Source of the DNA: Rhinopomastus cyanomelas
Lineage: Eukaryota; Chordata; Aves; Bucerotiformes; Rhinopomastidae
NCBI GenBank assembly: GCA_013400115.1
Contig: VXBP01005070.1
Coordinates: 115,393 to 179,392, forward strand
Length of the DNA stretch: 64,000 bases
Direction of reading: 5' to 3'
Position numbers and translations under genes: made by a program. Of the stretch, positions 36,901-47,072 are shown piece by piece. The notes below the pieces were generated by a model. That model saw only the letters and a program-made list of their open reading frames with translations. It was not told where the DNA came from and ran no database searches. Every line of letters starts with the position of its first letter. Within the stretch, counting starts at the first letter, position 1.

Positions 36901-39900
36901 TTTAAATACTTGGTCCCAAGCCATGTGGGGTGCTTGTAGGCTTTCAGATCTTTACTTAGAATTTGAATGGTAGTGAACAACTGTGTTGCATCATTTACTT
37001 GCTTTGCCAGACTGCACTGTTTGTGTGGACAGAAAGTCCTTTTGGACAGAAACAGAACTATAGTAATTATTGACATTTGTGAGAATGTGATTTCTGTCAT
37101 TATTAATACACGTGCGTTTGTACATTAATTCATACCTGTGTCTGTGCTACAGCAGCTGCGCAGGGTGAATGTTACTAACATCAGTGGTAACTCTGGCCTT
37201 TTCCAGGACTTGACCGGCAGTTGTGTGGTCAGTGAACTGGCAGGCCATGCAGTATGTCTGGAGATGTCCTTGGGAGCCCTGCAAGAAGTCTGCAGGACTT
37301 GTCCTCCTGTGGTCAGGCAGATCAGTGCATAATTTGAGTTTCAGGAGATTTCATCTGTGTCCAAAAAGCATTGCTGATTAGTATTGTCTTAATTTGTAGA
37401 ACAGTCCAGATTCTGAGTCATTAATCTTAAACATAATTGTAAACATAATATTTTGTTGCTGAAGTAATTTGTCAATTGTTGGGTCTTTTTCTCTCGTTTT
37501 TTAAAAATAATCTGACTGAAAAATGTTCTTTCCTCTTGCAGTATTTATATCATGGGATTGGTGCTGGAATGGATAAAGAATAATGGTGGAGCTACAGCTA
37601 TGGATAAGCTTAGCTTAATAAAGTCACAAACAATTTATGATATTATAGACAAATCTAATGGATTCTACGTGTAAGTTGATATGGTTTTGTCTCCTTAGTT
37701 TCAGTATGTGTTGCAGAATCCAACATTCATAAGAGTGTGATTGCAGCATGTTTTCTAAGTTAACTTGTCAATATATAGACTCTTTGAGAATGGGAATTAT
37801 TTGTGCTAACAATTCACTTGATAACTGTCCAAGGATGAGTCTCATTCCAGTAGGAAATTATTTCAAGTGATCTGTATAGATCATTTGTGAAGCATATTAA
37901 TAACCTACGCACTAAGCTTTATAAAATATGAGAGTCTAGGAAAAGACTACACAAAAAACTCCAGATAAGCAGCTAGGGGCTAGTACTCTTAGAGAATCTT
38001 AGAGAAAATGCAGTCCAAAATGGAGAAAGTGGCATATAAGAATTTGTAGAGCCTGCTTTTTCATCATGTTCTCCTAGCATCCCTTTTATTAGTTGAACTC
38101 CCGATTTTCTCTGTCAAGCAGAGCATTTTTAGAGATTGATTTTGTTAAGTTGTGAAATTCTTCTGAAATAGGAAGAGGCTTGACAGGCCTGTATTTACTC
38201 AAAATGTACATAAAGAAAATGTATTCAATCTGTTTTCTTCTGTTGTTTTGGGGAGGTGGTTATAGAGCACATTCTACTCTGATCTTTACATATTGTTGCA
38301 AGGTATTTTTGAGCTCACAGGACCCCAAATATGTGTAGCTGAAAGCTCATGTAGTCCAGAATAGTTCTAATACCAAGCTTATAAACTAGTAATTGACTAT
38401 GAAACTGCAAAATGCTTTCCTTCCACTCCAGTATAAAATCAGCAGTTTTGGGACCCGATTAACTTTCAAGTCAAAGTTGGGATAGGCAAATTAAATTATG
38501 CAAAATAAGGGTGGCTGCAACCTTAAGTGGCAGGAGTATAGTTTCATTATAATATTTAATACATTGTGCTTATCCATTAGGTTAATAAGAAACTTTTGCT
38601 TTTAGCACTGTAATGCATTCCTACCTTACTGAAATCCTGAGGGTTTTTCATAAACCTTAGTAAGCGAATGGAGCTTTGAAAAAGCCCATTGTATTAAAAT
38701 AGAAATCAATTTCTGGCAAGCTGGTCTGCAAGGCAGTGAGCGCAGAATGCGATGCAGATCGGATGCTAGGTAGTTGGGAAGACAAAACAAGTGTTGCCAG
38801 CTGACCTACACGCCATCCAGTAAATGGAGACTTTCTTCCACAAAGTGCTGTGTGCCATTTGCAGTTTGCTTTCCAAAGTCTGTGCACTGTACCATTACGT
38901 GGAATCTTCTCAAAGCTATGGAATATTCACAGTTATTCAATACTGAGATGCTTAGAAGCACAGGCCTTTTTGAAGAGTGTTTTCCTGGTTACATCTGAAG
39001 CATAAAATTTACATAGGCAGGTATGCATGGTTTGGTTTTGGTTTTGGGGTGTTTTTCCCTCTTTGTAATGGAGACATCTGTACCAGGGGGGAATTAAAAA
39101 AGTTATGCTCTTTCTTTGTAACATAGAATAATAATAGATGTGAAATTTACATGCACTTTATGAGACTTAGTCCTAATGAATCGCTGTAAGTATCTATATC
39201 GTAGCCTCTGGTTAGAATAAACCCAGAGTCCTCCTATCTCCTTTAAGCAGAAGAAATAAAGAAAAATATTTGTATCTTCCCACCCCGACGGTGTTTCTTA
39301 TCTTCACAAAATAATGAAAGAGAAGTTTTGTTTTAAATAAACCTTGAATGTTATGCTTTAGATTAAATAGAACTTTGAGAGTTTAGAGAGCAGTGCTGCA
39401 TCTTGTATATCGTGGCCATGTATGCTATGCAAGATTGTTATAGAGGTATCTCTTCTCCTCTATGCTTGAGCTGTTGCTTCTGCAAAATTCTAATGTAGAT
39501 GGGCTGAGATCACTACCAAAAATCTCTAATGTCCATGGAAATTTCCTTATGCTATGTTCTTGTACTTCCTTTAGCTCTAGCTGAGTCAATCTCAATTCTT
39601 GTGATTAGCGGAGTTACAAGAAATATGTTGGCCTTTGAAGATAAAGAGAAGACTTTTTTAAGGCTTAGTCAATGTTCGCTGTAACCTCACTTACCTTAGG
39701 AAATGTAACTGACACTGTCCTCGATGGTGTGGTGGTCATTATGGTATTTTTTTTAATTACAGTTGTTTACATGCCTCTTGTGCATTCCTCTGCAAAGATA
39801 ATGAAAGGAAGGGTAGATACCTCTTCCACTTAATTGCTAGACTTGATTAAAAAAACGAGATCACTTTCTCTCACAGAAAGTAATGATCTTTTTTAATACA

Positions 39901-40845
39901 GAATAATGGTGCTAAACAAATGCAAATATTTATTTTATGGAGTTTTGTGTTGATAAAAATGTAAGATAGTACAAAATTATTACGTTCTGCAACTTTTCTA
40001 GATGTCCAGTGGAGAAAAAGAACCGAAGCAGAATGAATGTCCCTTTCCGTATTGGCAGTGCCAAGGGTGATGAAGCACTGGAAAAGAAATTTCTTGAGAA
40101 GGCTGTGGAACTTAACATGATATCTCTGAAAGGGCATCGGTAAGTGTCGGTCAGAAGGATCTCTTTCCCGTGCAGATTACACAGTGACAGAGCAGCAGGC
40201 ACTGTGCACTGGTTTACCAGCTTTTCTCACTCATGATCTATTCATCATATCAATTTGTAAATAGCAGTCTAGAGAAAATAATCAACAGCTGCTGGTGGTA
40301 CAGCTACTGCTAAGATGTGGTGAGATTATTTTCTCCTGAATTCTGTTTTTTCCCAGTTTGATCAGTCTGATGCTGTGGCATTGCTGAAGAGCCGACTCTT
40401 GTAGTCGGATTCATCATTCATCATAGCCCTTCATTACACAGCTTGTCTGACTAGCTGCAAGAGTTCCTTCCTGTGTTCAGCTGTGTTTGTGGATTAGCTT
40501 TTGAACATCACAGGACTGCTACACTGGTGCTTTAATTAAATACTGAGCTTCTCTAGAAGGCCAGCTTGTCTTGAAGAATTAAATGTTGCTTCTCATGTAC
40601 ATACAATCTGGATTTTATCCCTTTGGAGTAGGGTAGGATTAAATGTATTTGAATATGACTTTTTTAATTCTAGAAAGCTAAAAATAATTTCTAGAAACAT
40701 TTCAAATTTTTCTCCCCTTCCCGTCTCTTTTCAATTCAGGTCTGTGGGAGGAATCCGTGCTTCTTTATATAATGCAGTGACTGTAGAAGATGTTCAGAAA
40801 CTTGCAACATTCATGAAAAGCTTCATGCAGATGCATCAGTCATAA
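24905..40845 (+). CDS. PSAT1: PSAT1, phosphoserine aminotransferase 1 (complete, 9 exons, 370 aa)
   Basis: Nine exons (24905-24964, 28030-28090, 29243-29312, 30487-30692, 32847-33019, 34067-34236, 37542-37670, 40002-40139, 40740-40845) join in frame to 1,113 nt, 370 residues plus stop, the length of human PSAT1. The enzyme is a cytosolic PLP-dependent class-V aminotransferase. It converts 3-phosphohydroxypyruvate and glutamate to phosphoserine and 2-oxoglutarate, the second step of serine synthesis. Expected PLP-site residues fall at the human positions: the glycine loop G77-G79, W107, T156 (NETVHG), D176 (VCDMSS), Q199 and the Schiff-base K200 (FAGAQKNVG), and N241-T242 from the partner subunit; the GHRSVGGIRAS substrate-binding block is at 334-344. 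The start codon has a strong Kozak context (GCGACCATGG) and lies in the CpG island. No frameshift or internal stop is seen. One oddity: residues 80-81 are Ser-Ala where human has Cys-Gly. Confidence 0.98.
25411..25419 (-). promoter_or_regulatory. Candidate CARE/amino-acid response element (ATF4-C/EBP) in PSAT1 intron 1
   Basis: On the minus strand these bases read TGATGCAAC, a full match to the CARE consensus TGATGNAAN. PSAT1 is an established ATF4 target in mammals, and the site lies about 450 bases downstream of exon 1. A nine-base match can occur by chance, so function is inferred. Confidence 0.4.
25653..25884 (+). mobile_element. CR1 LINE 3' fragment in PSAT1 intron 1
   Basis: CR1 'GGGGAAGTTTAGATTGGACA' through the 3' UTR to the tail GGATTCTGTGATTCTTTAC. 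Confidence 0.9.
26880..27825 (-). mobile_element. ERV 5' LTR with primer-binding site and short leader, in PSAT1 intron 1
   Basis: An LTR-like segment at 27004-27825 reads TGTGG...TGACA on the minus strand, with matching TGT/ACA termini. Four bases beyond its 3' end is an 18-nt candidate primer-binding site (26982-26999) matching a tRNA 3' end (ATCCCACCTGGGTCACCA including CCA); it most resembles tRNA-Arg. The remaining leader at lower coordinates is truncated. No gag, pol or env frames are visible, so the provirus is dead. Outer boundary at 27825 is inferred. Confidence 0.55.
28030..28090 (+). CDS. PSAT1: PSAT1 exon 2
   Basis: The acceptor TTAATTAG ends at 28029 and the donor GTAAGA starts at 28091. 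It encodes VLLEAQKELLDYRGLGISVL and leaves one base (G) that exon 3 completes to Glu. Confidence 0.96.
29243..29312 (+). CDS. PSAT1: PSAT1 exon 3
   Basis: The acceptor is an A-rich, weak CAAAAAG ending at 29242, and the donor is GTAAGT at 29313. It encodes EMSHRSSDFSKILNTTENL and MREL. The polypyrimidine tract (CTTATTTCTTCCTTCC) sits unusually far upstream of the AG, but the phase and protein leave no doubt. Confidence 0.95.
29638..29713 (+). mobile_element. Short CR1 3' end in PSAT1 intron 3
   Basis: A 76-bp fragment, GATATTGGACTAGATCATCT through TAGTGATTCTATGATTCT, strongly 5'-truncated. Confidence 0.88.
30487..30692 (+). CDS. PSAT1: PSAT1 exon 4
   Basis: The acceptor GCCTGTAG ends at 30486 and the donor GTAAGT starts at 30693; residues 64-132 plus a split codon. 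It contains the cofactor loop LQGGGSAQFSAVPLNLIG and W107 in VVTGGWSAKAA, and ends HPKLGSYT. Confidence 0.97.
31550..31832 (+). mobile_element. CR1 LINE 3' fragment in PSAT1 intron 4
   Basis: CR1 ORF2 end ('TTTAAGCTGGACATTAGGAA') and 3' UTR ('GATGACCTTTGGGGTCCCTT') with tail ACATTCTGTGGTTCTGTGAG. Confidence 0.9.
32418..32697 (+). mobile_element. CR1 LINE 3' fragment in PSAT1 intron 4
   Basis: CR1 end from 'GGGGCAATGGGTACAAGCTG' to the tail 'CCCTAATGTTCTGTGATTCA', only about 150 bases upstream of PSAT1 exon 5. The body carries a small internal duplication of the GTGATCCTAGATGGACTAG region. Confidence 0.88.
32847..33019 (+). CDS. PSAT1: PSAT1 exon 5
   Basis: The acceptor GTTTCAG ends at 32846 and the donor GTACAG starts at 33020; residues 133-190. 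It carries T156 in CANETVHGVEF and D176 in VLVCDMSSNFLS, both PLP contacts in the family. Confidence 0.97.
34067..34236 (+). CDS. PSAT1: PSAT1 exon 6 (catalytic lysine)
   Basis: The acceptor GTTACAG ends at 34066 and the donor GTAATT starts at 34237; residues 191-246. FGVIFAGAQKNVGCAG holds Q199 and the Schiff-base K200, and SSLYNTPPCY holds N241 and T242. Confidence 0.97.
35127..35360 (-). mobile_element. CR1 LINE 3' fragment in PSAT1 intron 6
   Basis: AAGAATCATAAAATCATTAA tail complement, then the typical 'GGTTGGAAAAGATCTCTTAA' block and the ORF2 end 'TTTTCCTAATGTCCAATCTA'. Confidence 0.9.
37542..37670 (+). CDS. PSAT1: PSAT1 exon 7
   Basis: The acceptor CTCTTGCAG ends at 37541 and the donor GTAAGT starts at 37671; residues 247-289. 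It reads IYIMGLVLEWIKNNGGATAM, then DKLSLIKSQTIYDIIDKSNG, part of the C-terminal domain helices. Confidence 0.96.
40002..40139 (+). CDS. PSAT1: PSAT1 exon 8
   Basis: The acceptor TTTTCTAG ends at 40001 and the donor GTAAGT starts at 40140; residues 290-335. It contains the small-domain strand NVPFRIGSAKGDEALEKKF and ends at LKGH, with the Arg codon split into exon 9. Confidence 0.96.
40740..40845 (+). CDS. PSAT1: PSAT1 exon 9 (terminal coding exon)
   Basis: The acceptor AATTCAG ends at 40739, and the frame ends at TAA 40843-40845. RSVGGIRASLYNAVTVEDVQ carries the conserved arginines that contact the substrate in this family, followed by the C-terminal helix KLATFMKSFMQMHQS. Confidence 0.97.
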
Positions 40846-41089
40846 ATCCCCATGGGTTAGAGCATGGTGCTGCATGTCTGGCAGAGAGAGGCTAAAGTAT
40901 TTCAAAGTTACTGTGGAACTGCACACACAAGCTATTTTCTTTTAGTTCCTGTAGCTATTTTAGTTAACTGCAAGATACTGAGGCCCAGTCTTGCAGTGAG
41001 TTGGCAGCCTTGACTTTGAAGGTGAGGATCCCCAGAGTGATAGATTTGTTTCAGAATTTACAGAGCAGTATTCGTAATGTGTAGTTAAA

Positions 41090-41573
41090 CAGGGGTCCTC
41101 AAACCCTGGCCCGCGGGCCGGATACAGCCCCCCAAGGTCTCCAGTGCGGCCACCGGTATTTACAGACACCCCTGCCCACCCCCCACCCTCCGCCGGGGGC
41201 TGTGGAGGGGATCCCACCAGCCGCAGATGACTTCCTGCCAACTGCACGGCCTGGCTGACGAGGGGGGGTCGTGACATCAGCGAGGTGGATCTCTCCCTCC
41301 CTCCGTCCAGCTCCCAGGCAGGACCAGCCAGGCAGCACACACCAGCCAGCACCAGTGGGAAGCGCACATTGAAGTATTATTTGTTTTTGTTGGTTACAAT
41401 TGTTCTTCATCTTAAATATTGCATTCTTTTTCCTGTTTTTTGTGCACTACTACAAATAAAATATGTGCAGTGTGCACAGGAATTCGTTCATTTTTTTCCA
41501 AACTATAGCCTGGCCCCGACAGTGTGTGAGGGACAGTGATCCGGGCCCCTGTTTAAAAGTTTGAGGACCCCTG
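41090..41573. mobile_element. Non-autonomous hAT transposon (MITE), MER1/Charlie3-like
   Basis: The element is bounded by a perfect 15-bp terminal inverted repeat, CAGGGGTCCTCAAAC at 41090-41104 and its complement at 41559-41573. Imperfect flanking copies (AGTTAAA on the left, GGTTAAA on the right) are consistent with a decayed 8-bp hAT target duplication. The subterminal GGCCCGCGGGCCG palindrome is typical of Charlie-group hATs. From memory, the right half read on the minus strand closely follows the mammalian MER1B/Charlie3 consensus. It has no transposase frame and lies wholly in the PSAT1 3' UTR. Confidence 0.85.
41455..41460 (+). terminator. Transposon-borne AATAAA in the PSAT1 3' UTR
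   Basis: AATAAA lies inside the hAT element, 610 bases after the PSAT1 stop, upstream of the expected distal signals. It could cause early polyadenylation; there is no direct evidence that it does. Confidence 0.3.
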
Positions 41574-42832
41574 GGTTAAAACATGAATAGCATTGTGAAA
41601 TGCTATAGATCTGCATCTGTTTCTTGCTTCTAGTCAGAAATTATTTCTTCATTAGTGTCTTGTCTCCTGTAAACTCAGGAGGCAAATTAGTTGTAAGTGT
41701 CTATAATGCTTTACAAACACTATGTGACTGTACAGTGAAACTAGAACTAAAATAGTGTTCTCTAAGAATGTCTGGTTGGTTTGTCAGCTATATTCCAACA
41801 GTATGCTGCCAGCAATATTTAGGACTTATTGTCTGTGCTCCTAACTTAAGGAACTTGTCTTCAGACTTACGCTGCCATACCTGAAGTACGAGCATAACAG
41901 TTCCTTGTAGCCATATCCATTTAGTTAAAGTGTAGAACTGGGCCTTTTTTCATGTTATCCTTTTATCAGTTTAGAGCTAAGATGCACGAGTCTGTAATTA
42001 AATTGATTCATAAGATGTTTATTTCTCTGTGTTTTGTATATAAAACTTCCAGGTTATTAATATTGTATTCTTATTTTGGAGAGTGCATATTTGCTCCTGC
42101 AAAAAACTTGTCTTTAATTTGTTAACCTTGTGATGGTCTGGATTGCTGTATTCCACTCAATGCATCCATGACTTTCTTTGCACGGACTTCCTAACCCAAA
42201 GTGCAGAAAACTTTATTGTCAGGTGCTTCAAGTGTCTCTCTAACCATGTCAGTATTTTCTCTGCATTTTCATGGCTTCAGTGATGTAGCCTTTTCTATGG
42301 GGATCTTTGTCCAGCTGCAGTAAATGCAACTCCTGACTCTGGCTTTTCCCAAAACTACATCACTCTTTGGGTCCAGCTTTCTCATTTGATCCTTCTGGCA
42401 TATTCCAGACTTTGATACTCTGGGCTCGAGAAGGAACTGTGGTCATGCTGTGATCTTCAGAAGATCTGCTATAGTACCATTGAATTACTTTTCTTTCTCA
42501 CCTTGTGTGCTTACTACCAATGATCATACACTGTCTCTACTTTAAAGCTTCCTACTTTAACTTACGTAGAAACAATCTGTTAGTATCATAAAGTTTAACA
42601 TTACTGTAGCTGGTTTCAGACTATTAAGCCTTTGGTACAAGATTGGGGATTTTCAATTTTTATGTAACAGCAGTACAGTGGTAACAATGTATTGATGGAC
42701 TGTCCCTTTCTTGGTGTAACCTTACAGCAAGTCAGTGGAGTTGTGCTAGCATTAAGTTACATTCCTATCTGAAAAATTGTAATTTTCTGACTACTGTTCT
42801 GAGACTTTTATCAACTTAGTGTAACTCAAATT

Positions 42833-42856
42833 AATAAATCTGATGAAGAAAATAAA
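42833..42856 (+). terminator. PSAT1: PSAT1 distal polyadenylation signals (two AATAAA)
   Basis: AATAAA occurs at 42833-42838 and again at 42851-42856, followed by GT/T-rich sequence (CCAGTGTGTCTG, then TTTTGTTGTC) near 42885-42913. This would give a 3' UTR of about 2 kb, including the hAT insertion. Confidence 0.6.
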
Positions 42857-43974
42857 ACTTAATCACAGCGTGCCATGATGTACCAGTGTGTCTGAAGCTT
42901 TTGTTGTCATTTTTAGAAGGATGAGAAGTCATGCCTAATGTGTGTAAAAAAAATTTTAAATTCCATTATAATCTTTTCCCCTAAAAGGTAAGCTTCACTC
43001 ATTCATTTATTTCTGAAAATAGTCTTTCCTGCAACTAGCACAGGAAAAAAAAGTATTACTATAAGAAATTTTTGAGAACCCCTTTTGCACTACCTATCAT
43101 GAAAATCTAATTCAGGTTCCACATTCAGCTTTTTAGCTTACTAACATTCTACTTCCTCTGAATTATATGCACTTGTTTTCAACAGTAGCTGTGGCTTACT
43201 TCTCTTTCCAAAGGCTAGTATAACTTTTTGTTTAATAATATTTTTATATTAGCCTTAGAATCCTGTTAGCAAGTGTGCTGTTTTTGTGTGATTACAAAAA
43301 AGCTTGTGCTGCTCTACGCAGCTGGTTTTTTATGAACCCAACAGGAAACCTCATCACTGCTGCTGAATTGTGCCTAACCTCTGTGTTGGATTTAACAAAT
43401 GCAGTTACTACCATTCTCTTAATTTGTAGTATAAAAGTCCCTGGCCACCACCTTTTCCAGACCTGGCCTAAAAAATAAAAGAGAAAGCTGCTGAGGAGGC
43501 TGTGCCCTCTCTGTTCCAGTTCCACAGTGAGGAGTGTGTCAGTCCAGGTGAGAAGAACTGTAGGTCAGGATGATGCTCTGTCCTAAGAGACACTTGTTAG
43601 TTGCAGTGATCGGGTCTTTCCATGACACTTGTGGTGCCCTCTATATGGCTGGCACAAGAGAAATAAGTCTAGATCACCACATCCCTATTTAACTGATAAT
43701 TCCAGTGGAGGTAAATGATTCTTATGGACAGTAGTGTGAATGGTTGTGACCTTTTTTACTCTTTCTGTTTAAATCAGTCCTGTTTTCTTCTGAAATTGTA
43801 ACTGGTTTAATATTTTTAAATGTATGCAAGGTTGTTTGTATTTAAAAAGATAAAGTATATTTTTCTGTCAATTGCTACCTGAAAGGAGGTCATAGAGAAG
43901 TGTGGCTTCGTTTCTTCTCACAAGTAACAAGTGGTAGCACACTTTTGATTTGAGGAAATTGCCTCAGGTTGTGT

Positions 43975-44995
43975 CAGGGGAAATTTAGGTTGGACAATAG
44001 GAGAAACTTCATGGAAAGGGTCATCAGGCCTTGGAACAGGCTTCCCAGAAAAGAGATTGAATTGCCAGTCCTGGATAGATTGGAAAAATGGGCCAATGTT
44101 AACAGCATGAGTTTCAGTAAAGCCCAGTGCCAAATCCTGCACTTGGGCCACAACAATGCCATGCAATGCTACAGGCCTGGGGACTTGTGGCTGGAGAGCC
44201 ATGTGGCAGAGAGGGGCCCAGGGGATTCTAGTTGACAGGAAGATGAATATGAGCCAGCAGTGTGCCCAGGTGGCCAAGAAAGCAAATGGCATTCTGGCTT
44301 GTATTAGAAATAGAGTGGCCAGCAGGAGCAGGGAGGTTGTTGTCCCCCGGTATTCAGCACTGGTGAGGCCACATCTTGAGTATTTTGTCCAGTTTTGGGC
44401 ACCTCAATACAAGAGACATGTGGACGTGCTGGAGCAGGTGCAGAGGGGCAACTAAGCTGGTGAAAGGCCTGGAGAATAAATCTGAGGAAAGATTGAAAGA
44501 GCTGGGGCTCTTTAGTTTGAAGAAGAGGAAGCTGAGAGGAGACCTCATCACTCTCTACAACTACCTGAAAGGACATTGTGGAGAGGTTGGTGCTGGTCTC
44601 TTTTCTCGAGCAATTACTGATAGAACAAGAGGGAATGGACTCAAGTTACAAGACTGTAGGTTTAGACTTGATATTAGGAAACTTTTTTCACAGAAAGGGT
44701 GGTCAAGCACTGGAATGGTCTTCCCAGGGAGGTGGTTGAGTCGCCATCCCTGGATGTGTTTAAAGAACATTTGGGTGAGGTGTTGAGAGGTCTGATTTAG
44801 GAGTGAACTTGTAAGGTAAGGTAGATTGTTAGACTTGATTTTCCAACCAGAGTGACTCTGTGATTTAGAAGTTGTGTAGATGTGGAGTTTAGGGACGTGG
44901 TTTGGTGGTGGGGTTGGCACAGCTGGGTTAGTGATTGGACTGGATAATCTTCAAAGTCTTTTCCAGCCTAAAAATGCTATGATTCTGTAATTCTT
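43975..44995 (+). mobile_element. Older CR1 copy split by a younger CR1 insertion
   Basis: CR1 ORF2 C-terminal sequence at 43975-44063 stops at CCAGTCCTGGA. The matching continuation (GTGTAGATGTGGAGTTTAGG ... tail TGCTATGATTCTGTAATTCT) appears only at about 44871-44995. Between them lies a second CR1 in the same orientation. Confidence 0.75.
44064..44870 (+). mobile_element. CR1 LINE copy nested in another CR1
   Basis: The 0.8-kb copy starts upstream of the segment encoding SQQCAQVAKKANGILACIRN and ends with its own tail CCAGAGTGACTCTGTGATTT. It has long open stretches (LKELGLFSLKKRKLRGDLIT). Confidence 0.85.
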
Positions 44996-45129
44996 TCAGG
45001 TAAGTACTTTGAACCAAACAGGAGTATAAAGCATTATATCCTGGTGGATTAGAAGTTGTCCAAGTATGCTGAAAGTGTAATTAGGTCTGGTATTGTATTG
45101 GTGTGTGATTAATGTTTACGGGACAGGGA

Positions 45130-45310
45130 GGCTTGCAGTGGCTTGCTGCAGCCAAGGAGGCGGCCTGGCTCAGGGCCCGACCCTGGCCTGGCCCGGCCCA
45201 GCCCTGACTCCGGCCTGGTGCTGGCTCCTGGACCTGGCTCTGGCCCCAGCCCTGACTCCGACATGCACCAGGCCCAGCTTCAACCCAGCCCAGCTCTGGG
45301 CTGGCACTGC
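45130..45310. repeat. GC-rich minisatellite remnant
   Basis: An isolated GC-rich patch is made of degenerate CCTGGCYC and CCCAGCCCTGACTCCG units. The 16-nt unit occurs exactly at 45197-45212 and 45245-45260, 48 bases apart. Open frames across it are compositional and no promoter or gene structure goes with it. Confidence 0.7.
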
Positions 45311-46789
45311 AGACAGGAGAAGCAAGAGCTTAGTGCTGATCTTCCCTCTGTCTGACAGAGTAACCATTCAGTGACCTGTGGTGAGCTGAAGGATTCTTCC
45401 CTTTCACCCTGTAGCTGAGGCAGGAGGAGACAGGAGCAATGAGGGTCATGGAACCCTCTTGGCCACATTTGTGGAGTGGTGGGGGGTCCTGCTGATGCGG
45501 CCATGTGGTCAGTCTCCACCTTGAATCCTGCATGTGGCCAGGGCCATGCATCATCGCCGCCATCTTAGAGAATACTGATCAGCAGGAAGAGAGACTGCCA
45601 CTGTCATTTCTGCCACTGAGAAAAGCTGGGGATGCTCAAGTATTGGGAAGAGAAGGAGCCTTAAGAGAGGCATCTGAGAATTCCTTTGTGCTTAGATGAA
45701 GAAAGCAGAAGGTCTTGAGAATCCTTAAACCTTGGGCATGGAAGACAGAGATACTGTTCTGTTTGAAAGCATGTCTCCTGCATTGAGGGATGCAGTTCAG
45801 GTGCTGAGCAATCGGGCCTGCTCAATCAGTGTTGTGATGGAGAAAGCTGTGCTGAAGAATTGAAGAGTTCACCAGCCTAGACAGCTGAGGATACCGCTGT
45901 CTGCAGACAACAATGGTGACACATGATTAATAGAGAGGGTGGTGGTACCAGTCTCTACTTGACCGACATGTTCTTTCCACAGGTCTCTAATGTAAAAAAA
46001 CCAAGGGCCGATACGATAGTAATGTCCTATTATATTTTTCTCCGAATATGTGATGCCATTTGTGACAGAGTTTCTAGTTATATTTGATAATGATGTACCT
46101 AATTAAAAAAATGAAAATGTTACGAGATTTTGCGTGAGATCAGTCACTTTACTTGGAAAGAGGTATCTCCTTTCCTGTCAGTAATTGGACTCTTGATAAT
46201 TTAAAACCAGTCTGATAAATTTGTCCTTTATAGCCTGAAGAAGCTAAATAATTACTGATGGGTTACTGCATGATTGGAGGACCATGATCAAAAAGAAGCA
46301 AGGAGATAAATAGAAAAGTGTTTAGCTTGTGAAGATTTTTTTTACGTGGCTAAAGGAAAAAAAATATGTACTTGATGTGATCAAAACCAGAAGCTAGAGT
46401 TCTGAAATTCCAGAAAATTTGAAAACAAAATCTACCTCCTAACTTTACACTGTAAAAGGTGAACATTGAGTATTTTAGTAGATGGATTAATTACAAAAGA
46501 AGATGTGAAGACATTGTGTGAAGAGGGTTGAAATTTGCTAAACAATTGTGACAGAAATTACCATTAAACTGCTTGCAATTTATAATGTAATGGACAAATC
46601 AGAGTATGATTCTTCATGCTAGTTCCATGATGGAAACAAAACTTTTCAAAGACATATTACTAAATCTGGGAATGGTAGTAACAAACACTTCTCACCATAT
46701 GGCTAAGTGCATATTCTTTTCTGGTGTGAGTAGTAGTGTTTTTACGGAAAGTGTATGAAACTTTCAAACTAGATCTTGTAGCTGGACAA

Positions 46790-47072
46790 ATCAGGACCAG
46801 AGGATGGAGCTAGGCTCTTCTCAATGTCATCTGGTGAAAGGATAAGGGGAATTTCCATATAAATATCAGAAGGAACTTCTTCACAGTGAGGGTGCTGGAG
46901 CACTGGAACAGGCTGCCCAGGGGGATTGTGGCGTTTACTTCTCTGGAAATGTTTAAAACCAGCCTGCATACGTTCCTGTGCGACTTGGTCTAGGTGATCC
47001 TGCTGTGTCAGGGGGATTGCTCTAGATGATCTTTTGAGGTCCTTTCTGATCCCTAATGATTTTATGATTAAA
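46790..47072 (+). mobile_element. CR1 LINE 3' fragment
   Basis: CR1 ORF2 end ('AGAAGGAACTTCTTCACAGT', 'CACTGGAACAGGCTGCCCAG') and tail 'CCCTAATGATTTTATGATT'. Confidence 0.92.

Noticed and set aside
37138..37332. 64-codon frame in PSAT1 intron 6
   Set aside because: It is not needed for the complete 370-residue PSAT1 and carries no family motif.
43632..43652. TGCCCTCTATATGG as a reverse-strand CTCF site
   Set aside because: It lacks the CCASYAG half of the core consensus.
45093..45374. Proline/glycine/alanine-rich frames on both strands
   Set aside because: Produced by the GC-rich minisatellite units; both strands look equally open.
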